Positions 34,201-43,320 are shown, counted from the stretch's first letter. The stretch: 64,000 bases of DNA from JADCRZ01 sp041751095 (GCA_041751095.1 JBGSYC010000249.1:34092-98091); one strand, 5' to 3'. A program made the numbers and translations. The notes: generated from the sequence alone by a model not told the origin.

Positions 34201-34878
34201 ATGAATATCGTAATAGTTAAGTATAACGCCGGCAACATCCAATCGGTATTGTATGCACTTGAGCGGCTTGGCGTGTCGGCTACGGTAACGGACGATCATG
34301 AGGAGATACGGACCGCTGACAAGGTGATTTTTCCTGGTGTTGGTGAAGCAAGCACGGCCATGAATTACCTGAAAGCGAGAAATCTGGATAAATTGATAAT
34401 GGACCTTAAGCAGCCTGTATTCGGTATATGCCTTGGGATGCAGTTGATGTGCAGGCACAGCGAAGAGAACGATACATTGTGCATAGGTATTTTTGAGGAA
34501 GACGTAAAAAGGTTTAATCCTTTTCCTTACGGGAATCGGCTATCCGAAACCGTTACCGGCCCTTCCCGCGGTATCAATAATGAACACGAAAATAAGAATT
34601 TCAAGGTTCCGCAAATGGGGTGGAACACTATTTATAATCTTAAGACCGGCCTGTTCAATGCTGTTGACGAAAATTCTTATATCTATCTTGTTCACAGCTA
34701 TTATGCTTCACCCGGAGCGCACACCATAGCTACTGCAGATTATATCCTCGCGTACAGCGCTGCCTTACAAAAAGATAATTTCTATGGCGTGCAGTTCCAT
34801 CCTGAAAAAAGTGCGTCGGTAGGGGAGCAGGTCATAAAGAACTTCCTGAATATAAATGACGGGCCCGGCGGTCCGTAA
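34201..34878 (+). CDS. hisH: Imidazole glycerol phosphate synthase, glutaminase subunit
   Basis: 225 residues. Class I amidotransferase: IVKYNAGNIQSVLYALERLG, nucleophile in FGICLGMQLMC, and His/Glu in GVQFHPEKSASVG. It passes ammonia to HisF. It is somewhat longer than typical HisH (about 200) because of an insertion around EENDTLCIGIFEED and PSRGINNEHEN. It starts 14 bp after trpA. Confidence 0.96.
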   Translation: MNIVIVKYNAGNIQSVLYALERLGVSATVTDDHEEIRTADKVIFPGVGEASTAMNYLKARNLDKLIMDLKQPVFGICLGMQLMCRHSEENDTLCIGIFEEDVKRFNPFPYGNRLSETVTGPSRGINNEHENKNFKVPQMGWNTIYNLKTGLFNAVDENSYIYLVHSYYASPGAHTIATADYILAYSAALQKDNFYGVQFHPEKSASVGEQVIKNFLNINDGPGGP

Positions 34879-34900
34879 TTTTATGTTATGAACCATTGTC

Positions 34901-34966
34901 ATGGAGAAAGAAAACAAACATCCGAAAGACTTAGTGAACGCAATTCCTAAAAGAGTCTACTCCTGA
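34901..34966 (+). other. Small 21-codon frame in the hisH-hisA gap
   Basis: An ATG frame beginning MEKENKHPKDLVNAIPKR and ending at TGA 34964. It may be a real micro-protein, a relic, or chance. No ribosome-binding site or homologue is known to me. A 7-bp hairpin (34957-34963 with 34967-34973) overlaps its end but lacks a T-run. Confidence 0.2.
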
Positions 34967-35026
34967 GGGGTAGCGTGGGTAAGCTTATTTCGATAAACCA
35001 TATATTTTAAGCGGACAATATTGATT

Positions 35027-36157
35027 ATGAACAAAGAAATGTTTTATGGAGCAGACAATCTGATCGTTGAAAAGGCAACAGCATTAAGAAGCTACCTGAC
35101 TACGGCAGAGGAGACGCTATGGAATCACTTGAAAGGAGGTCAGCTTGGAGTAGAATTCCTCCTACAGCACCCTGCGTATGTATATGTGTTGGATTTTTAC
35201 TGTCACGAATTGAAATTGGTGATTGAACTGGACGGAGGCGATCGTCAGGCAGATAAGCTAAAAAGAAACGACGCTCAAAGGCAGGAACACCTTAAACGTC
35301 TGGGCCTTTCTGTTTTAAGGTGCAGCAACGGGGAAGTTTTATCAGACACTTCCGGGGTTATTCAAAAAATAAAAAAAAGTATCGCCGAAAGAAAGCAGGT
35401 GCTTAAATCCGGCGCTTCTGCAAAGACGGGAGAATTTTCAATCATCCCGGCAATCGATATCATCGATGGAAAGTGCGTCCGCCTCACCCAGGGCAATTAT
35501 TCTGAAACGAAAATATATAATGAACGCCCGCTCGAAGTTGCAAGGCAATTTGAAGATGCGGGTTTGGTGCGGTTACACCTTGTTGACCTCGATGGCGCCA
35601 GAACGGGCGCTGTAAAAAACTGGAAGGTGCTTGAATCGATCGCTGGTAAAACCAGTTTGGTTATTGATTTTGGAGGAGGAGTAAAAACGGAGGAAGATCT
35701 TTCCATAATTTTCGGTTCCGGCGCTACCTTTGCCACTGTCGGCAGTATTGCGGTAAAAGAAGAAAGTGTGTTCGCAGGCTGGCTGCTTAAATATGGCCCT
35801 GCCAAGTTCCTGTTGGGCGCTGATGTGAAGGATGAAAAAATTGCGGTTAGTGGCTGGGCTGAGACAACTGACATCTGGATATATGATTTTTTAGAGAACT
35901 ATTTGGAAAAGGGCGTTAAACAGGTTTTTTGCACTGATGTAAGCAGAGATGGTTTGCTTCAGGGCCCGTCTACAAGCTTGTATAAAAACATTGTTGAAAA
36001 GTTTCCGCCCCTGCAGTTTATTGCCAGTGGAGGTGTAAGTTCAATGAGCGACCTCGATGATCTGAGAAATATTGGCTGCAAAGGGGTAATTATCGGCAAA
36101 GCAATTTACGAAGGGAAGCTGTCGCTTGAAGAATTGACGAAGTTTAACCAGCCTTAG
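35027..36157 (+). CDS. hisA: DUF559 (Vsr-like nuclease) - HisA fusion protein
   Basis: 376 residues from ATG 35027 (TTG at 35021 ignored), one open frame. Residues 15-119 are a DUF559 domain: TTAEETLWNHLKGGQLG, then LDFYCHELKLVIELDGGD with the PD-(D/E)XK-type residues Asp56, Glu67 and Asp69, then LKRLGLSVLRCSNGEVL. Residues 137-376 are a complete HisA (ProFAR isomerase): FSIIPAIDIIDGKCVRLTQG with catalytic Asp144 and FCTDVSRDGLLQGPS with Asp304. No stop lies between the domains, and the usual hisA ATG has gone. A GTG at 35399 could start a free HisA of 252 residues. Confidence 0.93.
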   Translation: MNKEMFYGADNLIVEKATALRSYLTTAEETLWNHLKGGQLGVEFLLQHPAYVYVLDFYCHELKLVIELDGGDRQADKLKRNDAQRQEHLKRLGLSVLRCSNGEVLSDTSGVIQKIKKSIAERKQVLKSGASAKTGEFSIIPAIDIIDGKCVRLTQGNYSETKIYNERPLEVARQFEDAGLVRLHLVDLDGARTGAVKNWKVLESIAGKTSLVIDFGGGVKTEEDLSIIFGSGATFATVGSIAVKEESVFAGWLLKYGPAKFLLGADVKDEKIAVSGWAETTDIWIYDFLENYLEKGVKQVFCTDVSRDGLLQGPSTSLYKNIVEKFPPLQFIASGGVSSMSDLDDLRNIGCKGVIIGKAIYEGKLSLEELTKFNQP

Positions 36158-36193
36158 CTGCAGGCGGTGTCTGAAGATTGAATCATATCGCAA

Positions 36194-36952
36194 ATGCTGA
36201 CAAAAAGAATTATACCGTGCCTCGATATCAAAGATGGCAGAACCGTAAAAGGTATCAACTTCGAGAACATCCGCGATGCGGGCGATCCGGTGGAATTGGG
36301 TACTTTATATGCACGGAAGGGTGCTGATGAATTGGTGTTCCTTGACATTACCGCAACGCATGAAAAAAGAAAAACCCTGAGCGCGCTGGTAAACCGGATT
36401 GCACATCACCTCAATATTCCTTTTACCGTGGGAGGAGGCATCAGTAGTGTTGAGGATGTAAATGTGTTGTTGCAAAACGGGGCAGATAAAATATCGGTAA
36501 ACACTTCCGCATTTAAGCAGCCTTCTTTGTTAAATGAACTATCGCTTGCATTTGGCAGCCAGTGTATCGTTCTGGCCATTGATACCCGGAAGGAAGACGA
36601 TGGAGAATGGTATGTTTATTTAAATGGAGGCAGGGTGAAAACCAGTACCCGTTGTGTTGATTGGGCCCGGGAAGCGGTTGACAGGGGAGCCGGTGAAATT
36701 CTGCTTACAAGCATGAATCACGACGGAACCAGGCGGGGTTTCGCTATCGACATCACCAGGCGTCTGGCGGAAAGTCTTCCTGTTCCGGTGATTGCTTCAG
36801 GTGGAGGCGGTGCAATGCACCACTTTTCGGATATCTTTAAAGAAGGCGCCGCGGATGCCGCCCTGGCTGCAAGCATATTTCATTATAAAGAGATTGAAAT
36901 ACCGGTGTTAAAACAGTATCTGCACGGTGAGGGAATTGCGGTCAGGCTATGA
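36194..36952 (+). CDS. hisF: Imidazole glycerol phosphate synthase, cyclase subunit
   Basis: 252 residues. LTKRIIPCLDIKDGRTVKGINF holds the first catalytic Asp; CIVLAIDTRKEDDGEWYVYLNGG holds the second. EILLTSMNHDGTRRGF and VIASGGGGAMHHF bind the substrate phosphates. With HisH it forms IGP and AICAR. It lies 36 bp after the hisA fusion. Confidence 0.97.
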   Translation: MLTKRIIPCLDIKDGRTVKGINFENIRDAGDPVELGTLYARKGADELVFLDITATHEKRKTLSALVNRIAHHLNIPFTVGGGISSVEDVNVLLQNGADKISVNTSAFKQPSLLNELSLAFGSQCIVLAIDTRKEDDGEWYVYLNGGRVKTSTRCVDWAREAVDRGAGEILLTSMNHDGTRRGFAIDITRRLAESLPVPVIASGGGGAMHHFSDIFKEGAADAALAASIFHYKEIEIPVLKQYLHGEGIAVRL

Positions 36953-37020
36953 TAGTCATTTTACGGTTATTTTTTTAGATCGATAGAATATATGTAAACG
37001 GGTGCAAATTGCCACACAAC

Positions 37021-37626
37021 ATGAGTGTATTGCAAGTAAATTTTGAAAAGTTCCATGATAGGCTGGCTCCTGCAATCATCCAGGATCACCACACCGAAAA
37101 GGTGTTGATGCTGGGTTTTATGAATGCCGCAGCGTTGGAAAAGACAATGCAGGAAGGTAAGGTGACGTTCTTTAGCCGGAGCAGGAACCGGTTATGGACC
37201 AAAGGCGAAGAAAGCGGTAATTTTTTATTTCTCAAAGAAATAGCTCTTGACTGCGACAACGATACTTTGCTTATAAAAGTCAACCCTGCAGGTCCGGTAT
37301 GTCATACCGGGGCTGACACCTGCTGGAGTGAAAAGAATCACATGAATAATTTCCTGTTTTACCTTGAGGATATCATTAACCTTCGTAAAAATGCTATGCC
37401 TGAGGAATCTTATGTCGCTAAATTATTCCAAAAAGGGATCAACAAGATTGCGCAAAAGGTTGGCGAGGAAGCCGTTGAACTGATTATTGAAGCGAAGGAC
37501 GATAACAAAGCCCTCTTTCTTGATGAAGCTGCAGACCTGCTATTCCATTATTTGCTTTTACTTAACGCAAAACAGTATAATTTACAGGACGTTATCGATG
37601 TGTTGCGGCAAAGACATGCTAAATAA
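37021..37626 (+). CDS. hisIE: Bifunctional phosphoribosyl-AMP cyclohydrolase / phosphoribosyl-ATP pyrophosphatase
   Basis: 201 residues from ATG 37021 (a TTG at 37009 is ignored). The HisI half has MLGFMNAAALEKTMQEGKVTFFSRSRNRLWTKG-type sequence and the zinc cysteines in LDCDND and VCHTGADTCW. The HisE half has INKIAQKVGEEAVELIIEAKDD and DEAADLLFHYLLLL. It carries out the second and third steps of histidine synthesis and is the last recognised biosynthetic gene in the array. Confidence 0.96.
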   Translation: MSVLQVNFEKFHDRLAPAIIQDHHTEKVLMLGFMNAAALEKTMQEGKVTFFSRSRNRLWTKGEESGNFLFLKEIALDCDNDTLLIKVNPAGPVCHTGADTCWSEKNHMNNFLFYLEDIINLRKNAMPEESYVAKLFQKGINKIAQKVGEEAVELIIEAKDDNKALFLDEAADLLFHYLLLLNAKQYNLQDVIDVLRQRHAK

Positions 37627-37746
37627 AGCTGCCAGGAATTCAGGAGTTTTACGCTTTCCTGTGAACTTCACGGATCTTTATAAAAGCTTATTGCCGTATT
37701 TTTTAGTTTACTGATAATCCAGACCCCGGTAGGGGTGCTAATTTAT

Positions 37747-38820
37747 ATGAAAAAGATTTTCATTGTTTTTTTCCTTTTGCCTTTACTTGCAATTGGCCAG
37801 GAAAAGGGTTTTGTCATAAACGGGACTTTCTCCGGTGTAACTGATCATTCAAAGGTTTCACTTTTAGATGCAAATAATCCTTCAGATACCATTGATGTTT
37901 CAGCTGTTACCCACGGAAAGTTTTTGTTAAAAGGGGAATTGCCCGAACCGGGATTATATTATTTGAATTTCGGCGGCCCACAAAAAAGCGGTCTTTTATT
38001 TCTCGACAACAGCAGGGTACTGGTAAAGGGCGATTTGGGAGACCTGAATAATATAAAAGTAGAAGGCTCTGCATCGCATCATGATTTTGAAACGTTTCAG
38101 AAAGAGTTTACTCCGCTGATGGAAAGGATGAATGCAATAAGGAAGCAGGCAGCCGTCAGGGGAATGACCGACAGCCTTAAAGCTGAGTCTGCTAAAGCTT
38201 CCGCCGGCCTTAGCGGTCAGGTGGAAAAATTTATATCCGGGAGAAAGTCTTCCTTTGTTTCACCGTTCGTTTTGCTGGTTACTGCGCAATTGCCGGATAA
38301 TGTTCAGTCGGTGCAGGCGCTATATTCCGGTCTGTCGGAAGAGGTTCAAAAAGGATACTACGGCAGGTATCTTAAAAATTCAATAGACCAGTTAATGGTG
38401 GGTGCTGTTGGCACCGAAGCAATCGATTTTACGCAAAATGACCCTGATGGCAAGCCTGTTACGCTGTCTTCATTCAGAGGCAGGTATGTATTGGTAGATT
38501 TTTGGGCAAGCTGGTGCGTACCCTGCAGGCAGGAGAATCCCAATGTGGTAAATAATTACCTTCGGTTTAAAGACAAAAAATTTACCGTTTTAGGCGTTTC
38601 GCTTGACCGTAGCCGTGAGCCATGGATAAAAGCCATTAAAGATGATAACCTGGCCTGGACGCACGTAAGCGATCTTAAATTCTGGAGTAATGATGTTGCC
38701 CGCAAGTACCAGATACAGTCCATTCCGCATAACTTCCTGGTTGATCCCAATGGAAAAATTATCGCCAGGAACCTCAGAGGCTCCGAACTATCCGAGCGGT
38801 TGGGTGAATTGCTAAAATGA
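37747..38820 (+). CDS. TlpA-like thiol-disulfide oxidoreductase with DUF4369 domain
   Basis: 357 residues from ATG 37747 (MKKIFIVFFLLPLLAIGQ signal). The DUF4369 domain (about residues 25-140; GVTDHSKVSLLDANNPSDTIDVS) precedes a C-terminal thioredoxin fold (225-357). The redox motif is WCVPC in LVDFWASWCVPCRQENP, and the cis-Pro segment is IQSIPHNFLVDPNGKI. It is periplasmic, maintaining or reducing disulfides, possibly for cytochrome maturation. The gene is 120 bp downstream of hisIE and probably a separate unit. Confidence 0.92.
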   Translation: MKKIFIVFFLLPLLAIGQEKGFVINGTFSGVTDHSKVSLLDANNPSDTIDVSAVTHGKFLLKGELPEPGLYYLNFGGPQKSGLLFLDNSRVLVKGDLGDLNNIKVEGSASHHDFETFQKEFTPLMERMNAIRKQAAVRGMTDSLKAESAKASAGLSGQVEKFISGRKSSFVSPFVLLVTAQLPDNVQSVQALYSGLSEEVQKGYYGRYLKNSIDQLMVGAVGTEAIDFTQNDPDGKPVTLSSFRGRYVLVDFWASWCVPCRQENPNVVNNYLRFKDKKFTVLGVSLDRSREPWIKAIKDDNLAWTHVSDLKFWSNDVARKYQIQSIPHNFLVDPNGKIIARNLRGSELSERLGELLK

Positions 38821-39033
38821 CTTTGAGATTTCCCCCACATCGGCGTCGATGATTCTGCTGTTCGCACTTACTATGATTGTCTCTTGCAGACAACCCCGGC
38901 AGAGTTTCGTGTTCTACTATAAACTCAAGGCGGGCTATTGGCTAACGCTTTATTTTATGCACCAGCTGAGTAATATTTTATAGTCAAGTTCCGGTATAGG
39001 CATTTGCCGCAACTTCTAACATTACGGTACGTT

Positions 39034-39063
39034 GCACCTCTTATATTACGAGGTGCGTTTTTG
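39034..39063 (+). terminator. Rho-independent terminator after the tlpA-like gene
   Basis: GCACCTC (39034-39040) pairs with GAGGTGC (39050-39056); loop of nine; followed by GTTTTTG. It is about 210 bp past the tlpA-like stop and could end the whole his/trp transcript. Confidence 0.6.
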
Positions 39064-39195
39064 CAAATGCAGGAAACGGGCTCACATGTTATTTCGACAT
39101 TCTTATAGTAGTGCAGCGCACCGTAATATTATTCCTTACACGAACGGTCTTTATCTATATGCTCCTTCTTTCCTTTAATAAACAACTGCTCGCTG

Positions 39196-39520
39196 AAATG
39201 CGGGAGATTTCAAAGTCCGCCGCAATGAATTGCCGTGGGTGCAAGAGCGTACATCGGCGGCTTTGAAATGACAAAAAGGAGAGAAGAGGTATCATTATTA
39301 TGGCGCCACTTGCCTGTACCGATAGTGCTTGTTTATGCGCCCGGGTGCCTCATCCTCGTTTTTCATTTTCAACAAAGCGCCTCTCCCTTTTTTTGTCATT
39401 TCAACGAAGCGCCTTAGGTCGATTGCGTAATGAGCCTCCCTGGCGCTTCGTTGAAATCTCCCGACGTTTCGGGAGGTGCTTACTATGGCACCACTTGCCT
39501 GTACCGGTAGGCTCATCATC
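39196..39520. repeat. Intergenic repeat cluster
   Basis: A roughly 24-base motif GGCGCCACTTGCCTGTACCG occurs at 39302 and again, with few changes, at 39487. A second motif, TCAACGAAGCGCC, appears at 39369 (as a TCAACAAAGCGCC variant) and 39401, and inverted near 39448. GGAGATTTCAA near 39201 has an inverted partner near 39460. This looks like a dispersed Bacteroidota intergenic element rather than coding DNA. Confidence 0.6.
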
Positions 39521-39587
39521 GATTTATTGTAGGTACCTTTTGCTTTATTGCCATGACAGGGTGCCCACTGGTGCGGGATGAATCGAT

Positions 39588-42500
39588 CTATTTCCCCGAG
39601 TCCCTGCTCCCACCTCCCGCATTCGGAATATTTTGAATCACAGGTGATTGCTCCGCGTTCGGTGTTGATGTGCCGGTTTGATATTGGGCGTCAATCATAT
39701 TCAGCATTTGCAATAATTGCTGCGCACCCTGTAATTCCTGCTGCATCGCTTCCTGCCATCTTTCGGGGAGATAGGTATAGTATGCTATCTGCTGGTCGAA
39801 ATCTTTATGCAGGGCACGCGAAACTTTTCCGGCAAGATCGTTGTATCCTGCTTTATACGCGGCTTCGAGAAATTTAAGGCTGAAATAATTATGCTGGTTG
39901 TTTTTGCTTACCATGGCATAAGGATGATTTTCGTTCAGAATGTTCTTATCTGCTTTGGTAAGAACAGCTTTTGCTTCATCGTTGCGGTTTTGTTCTGCGA
40001 GGCTTGAAGCCGTTTCGGCAAAGGCCATCCTGATGCTGTTCAGGTGAAGGCGATTTTGTTCGTCAAAATAAACGCCTTTGATACTGGCGCCGCCAAAACC
40101 AAATTTATTCATCAGTTTATCCACCATCCAGTCGGTATTAACCTGGGTATTGTTTTTAACAGGCACTAAACGGTAACTTAATCCATCTTTCCGGATATAT
40201 TGTGAGAACCCCAGTTCTGACGCGGTATAAGGAGCTGTAAAATAGATCGGACGCTTCCAGTTATTTGCAGCGATGATACCGAGAATGGCAAGGTCGTTCT
40301 TCATGATGTAATTCTTTTTCTCGGGGATGTCGATCGTAACCTGGCTAACGACGGTATCACCTGGAGTGATTGTTTTATTTGCCCTTACCAATGCTTCATC
40401 CACATCGATCTTAAACTTCTTTGACGGGAGATAATTAACGTTTTCACCATTCTGGATGGACACTTTCATTTCGGGGTCCGTGTCGTTTGCCACAACGTTC
40501 TTCATCACATCATACAAGTCGTAATATCTGTTAGGGTCTACGTTAGGCTTGGGATTATACACCACATAGTTGCGGTTGTTGCCCTGGATCTGTTCAGGAG
40601 TGAAGATCACGTTTATGGGATCGCTTTGATTGACCTTATAGCGCATTTGATTGATGTACCAGTCGATACCCAAAAGGCTGTTATTAATAACCCGGATATC
40701 AGGGCGGATACCTTCCACTTCCTGGGCATACCATAACGGGTAAGTATCATTATCACCGAAAGTAAACAGGATGGCATTAGGCGCGCAGCTTTCGAGATAA
40801 TTTTTTGCAAGGTCGCGGGCGAGTACTTTTTTACTGCGGTCGTGATCATCCCATTCCTGGGAAGCCATGAGAACCGGAACAGCAAGTAAACAGACGGCTG
40901 CCGCGAGGTAACTGGAACTGGATGCGGGCATTTTCTTGCGGAGCCATTCACTTACCTGCATAACACCAAGGCCAATCCAGATCGCAAAGGCATAAAAAGA
41001 ACCAACATAAGCGTAGTCCCTTTCACGGGGCTGATTACCAGCCTGGTTTAGATATAGAACGATGGCGATTCCGGTAAAGAAAAATAACAGGAAGGTAACC
41101 AGGAAATCTTTTTTGTTCCTGTTGTACTGGTAAACAGCGCCTATAATTCCAAGGATGAAAGGCAACAGGAAAAGTTTATTGTTCGCTTTGTTGCGCCGGA
41201 GGCTGTCAGGCATCTTAGACTGGTCGCCAAGTCTGAGGTTGTCTATAAAAGATATCCCACTGATCCAGTTCCCGTCGCGTACATTACCCGGGCTGGAGCC
41301 CTGCAGGTCATTTTGCCTTCCGGCGAAGTTCCACATGAAATACCTGAAATACATCCAGTTTAACTGATAGCTTAAGAAGAACTGAATATTGTCTTTCTGA
41401 TTTGGTTTTTCTCCCTCTCCAAGGTTGAGGTATTCCTTATAGTATTCCGCATGCTGCTGATCATTGCTGGCGTCCCATACCCTTGGAAACAGCATCATAT
41501 CTTCCGGCGCATACACCGGTTGAATATCCATGCCTATTTCTTCGTATTTACCTTTTCCCTTCGTGTACTTCATATCCGTTTCCTTATAATCTGAAGGCTG
41601 TGCCGTAAATACCTGTCCGTAAACCAGGGGAAAGTCACCATACTGGTCGCGCCCCAAATAACCCACAAGGGAATTGGGATTGTCAACATTGTACATGTCA
41701 ACACTCGGATTAGCATTAGAACGGATCATCGTGGTCAGGTAGGTAGAGTATCCCAAAAGCATAAACGCAATGCTCCATAATCCAAGCCTGACGATAGGCC
41801 CCATTCTTTTATATACATTAGAAAGAAGGTAGACAATTATTCCAAGACCAAGCACCAGGCCGATCAGACCTCCGGCGGTGTCGATAAACGGGAATAATAA
41901 CAGCAGGAGAAAAGCTGAGAGCCATGCTGCCACGGGCGTAAATTTCGACTGGGGTGACGTAAATAATTTCAAACCCACGTAGATCAGTGCACCAAGCGCA
42001 AGGAAGTAAACCGCAAAGCCTGAGAAAAATGGAAGGCTGAGGTTATTTACAAACCAGACGTCAAACTTACCAGCACCTTCAACAGTATACTGTATCAGCA
42101 CCTTCTGTACAAAGCCGGTTAATGCGCAGCCGATCACAAAAGCCCAGAAAGTACCCCACCGGGTAGCGTTGAATCTTTTGAAGTAATAGATCATTACGAT
42201 AGCCGGTATGGTAAGGAGATTGAGAAGATGGACACCAATGGAAAGACCCATCATAAAAAAAATGAAAATGATCCATTTATCTGCACCCGGGCTGTTGGCG
42301 CTATGTTCCCACTTGAGCATAGCCCAAAAAACAAGTGCTGTAAACAAAGAAGACATTGCATAAACTTCGCCTTCTACAGCGCTAAACCAGAAAGAGTCAC
42401 TGAATGTATAAGCAAGCGCGCCCACTACGCCGGCGCTCATGATACCGAATAGTTGCAGACCAGTTAACCCTTCTCCGTTCCTCGTGAGAATCTTTCTGGC

Positions 42501-42794
42501 AAAGTGGGTAATGGTCCAGAAAAGAAACAAAATAGTTAAACCACTGCACAGCGCGCTTAACAGGTTAACGGCGCGGGCCGGGTTACTGCCGCCGAACAAA
42601 ACAATAAATAACCGGCCCATAATAACAAAGAGAGGAGCACCGGGAGGATGGGGTACCTGAAGTTTAAATGAACTGGAGATAAATTCACCCGTATCCCACA
42701 GGCTTGCCGTAGCTTCCATGGTGAGGATATACACCGTGCAGGCGATAAGGCATACTGCCCATCCGGTAATATTGTTCACTTTATTGAAATTCAT
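39588..42794 (-). CDS. DUF2723 family integral membrane protein (GT-C-like glycosyltransferase)
   Basis: 1068 residues. The N-terminal DUF2723 domain has the acidic LTMEATASLWDTGEFISSS and VPHPPGAPLFVIMGRLF motifs typical of GT-C-fold glycosyltransferases. About a dozen membrane helices run to residue ~640, then a long C-terminal extracytoplasmic part (ILFTFGDNDTYPLWYAQEVEGIRPDIRVIN) with helical repeats and a Pro/Asn-rich tail. The family is widespread in Bacteroidota and is presumed to act in protein or envelope glycosylation; the acceptor is unknown. Confidence 0.93.
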   Translation of the reverse strand: MNFNKVNNITGWAVCLIACTVYILTMEATASLWDTGEFISSSFKLQVPHPPGAPLFVIMGRLFIVLFGGSNPARAVNLLSALCSGLTILFLFWTITHFARKILTRNGEGLTGLQLFGIMSAGVVGALAYTFSDSFWFSAVEGEVYAMSSLFTALVFWAMLKWEHSANSPGADKWIIFIFFMMGLSIGVHLLNLLTIPAIVMIYYFKRFNATRWGTFWAFVIGCALTGFVQKVLIQYTVEGAGKFDVWFVNNLSLPFFSGFAVYFLALGALIYVGLKLFTSPQSKFTPVAAWLSAFLLLLLFPFIDTAGGLIGLVLGLGIIVYLLSNVYKRMGPIVRLGLWSIAFMLLGYSTYLTTMIRSNANPSVDMYNVDNPNSLVGYLGRDQYGDFPLVYGQVFTAQPSDYKETDMKYTKGKGKYEEIGMDIQPVYAPEDMMLFPRVWDASNDQQHAEYYKEYLNLGEGEKPNQKDNIQFFLSYQLNWMYFRYFMWNFAGRQNDLQGSSPGNVRDGNWISGISFIDNLRLGDQSKMPDSLRRNKANNKLFLLPFILGIIGAVYQYNRNKKDFLVTFLLFFFTGIAIVLYLNQAGNQPRERDYAYVGSFYAFAIWIGLGVMQVSEWLRKKMPASSSSYLAAAVCLLAVPVLMASQEWDDHDRSKKVLARDLAKNYLESCAPNAILFTFGDNDTYPLWYAQEVEGIRPDIRVINNSLLGIDWYINQMRYKVNQSDPINVIFTPEQIQGNNRNYVVYNPKPNVDPNRYYDLYDVMKNVVANDTDPEMKVSIQNGENVNYLPSKKFKIDVDEALVRANKTITPGDTVVSQVTIDIPEKKNYIMKNDLAILGIIAANNWKRPIYFTAPYTASELGFSQYIRKDGLSYRLVPVKNNTQVNTDWMVDKLMNKFGFGGASIKGVYFDEQNRLHLNSIRMAFAETASSLAEQNRNDEAKAVLTKADKNILNENHPYAMVSKNNQHNYFSLKFLEAAYKAGYNDLAGKVSRALHKDFDQQIAYYTYLPERWQEAMQQELQGAQQLLQMLNMIDAQYQTGTSTPNAEQSPVIQNIPNAGGGSRDSGK

Positions 42795-42817
42795 ATGACT
42801 TGGTTTGTTAAACTCCG

Positions 42818-42849
42818 CAAATATAACGGTATGGCTGTAATGATGGCAA
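42818..42849 (-). promoter_or_regulatory. Promoter of the DUF2723 gene
   Basis: Minus strand: TTG (42849-42847), 21 nt, TATATTTG (42825-42818), an exact -7 match, 24 bp upstream of the ATG. Confidence 0.55.
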
Positions 42850-42997
42850 GCGGGGGTATGTTTTAACGAAGAATTTTCAGCGATAGCTTTGCGGGTAAGC
42901 AGCGGTGAATGAAAGCCTTATTACCTTCACCAAAATACCTCAATTTCAAATAGTTGATTTTCAACAGTGCAAAGTTGGGTTATATAAAAGGTTGAAA

Positions 42998-43320
42998 GTT
43001 TAAAACGGCCCCATGGGGGCCTCGTGTTTATAGCAAAACATGCCCCCACGGTTCGGCTCCATAGGAGCCACGTGAAGTTTACGCGACTCCTATGGAGTCG
43101 AAGGATTTTTGAATTGCATTGCTATAAACACGAGGCTCCTATCGGAGCCGATTTAAGTCAATAACCTAATTGAAATAAATGATGGCGGCCCTAAAATAAG
43201 GTCTCTTTTAGCTAAAGCTCTATCGAATCAAAAGATCGTTACCAATATAATACCAGGAACGAAAATCAGTGTTTAAAATGGCCTATGGGGGCCTCGTGTT
43301 TATAGCAAAACATACCCCCC
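42998..43320. repeat. Repeat family: two 50-bp direct copies, an inverted part-copy and three palindromes
   Basis: Copies at 42998-43047 and 43271-43320 share an identical 29-base core that includes GCCTCGTGTTTATAGCAAAA. An inverted part-copy (ATTGCTATAAACACGAGG) is at 43118. Three palindromes of CTCC-TATNG-GAG type lie between (43054-43068, 43085-43099, 43134-43149). The arrangement suggests a mobile or structured non-coding repeat. Confidence 0.8.

Larger units (their letters stand above)
38821..39587. other. 767-bp intergenic region with terminator and repeats
   Basis: No convincing gene. It contains a hairpin terminator near 39034 and, from about 39196, a repeat-rich segment. Short frames here are made of the repeat sequence. 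The region separates the plus-strand his/tlpA genes from the converging DUF2723 gene. Confidence 0.7.

Noticed and set aside
34957..34973. Hairpin CTACTCC/GGGGTAG between hisH and hisA as a terminator
   Set aside because: No T-run follows, so it is not an intrinsic terminator.
42998..43320. CRISPR array
   Set aside because: Copies are few, unevenly spaced, in both orientations, and no cas genes are near.
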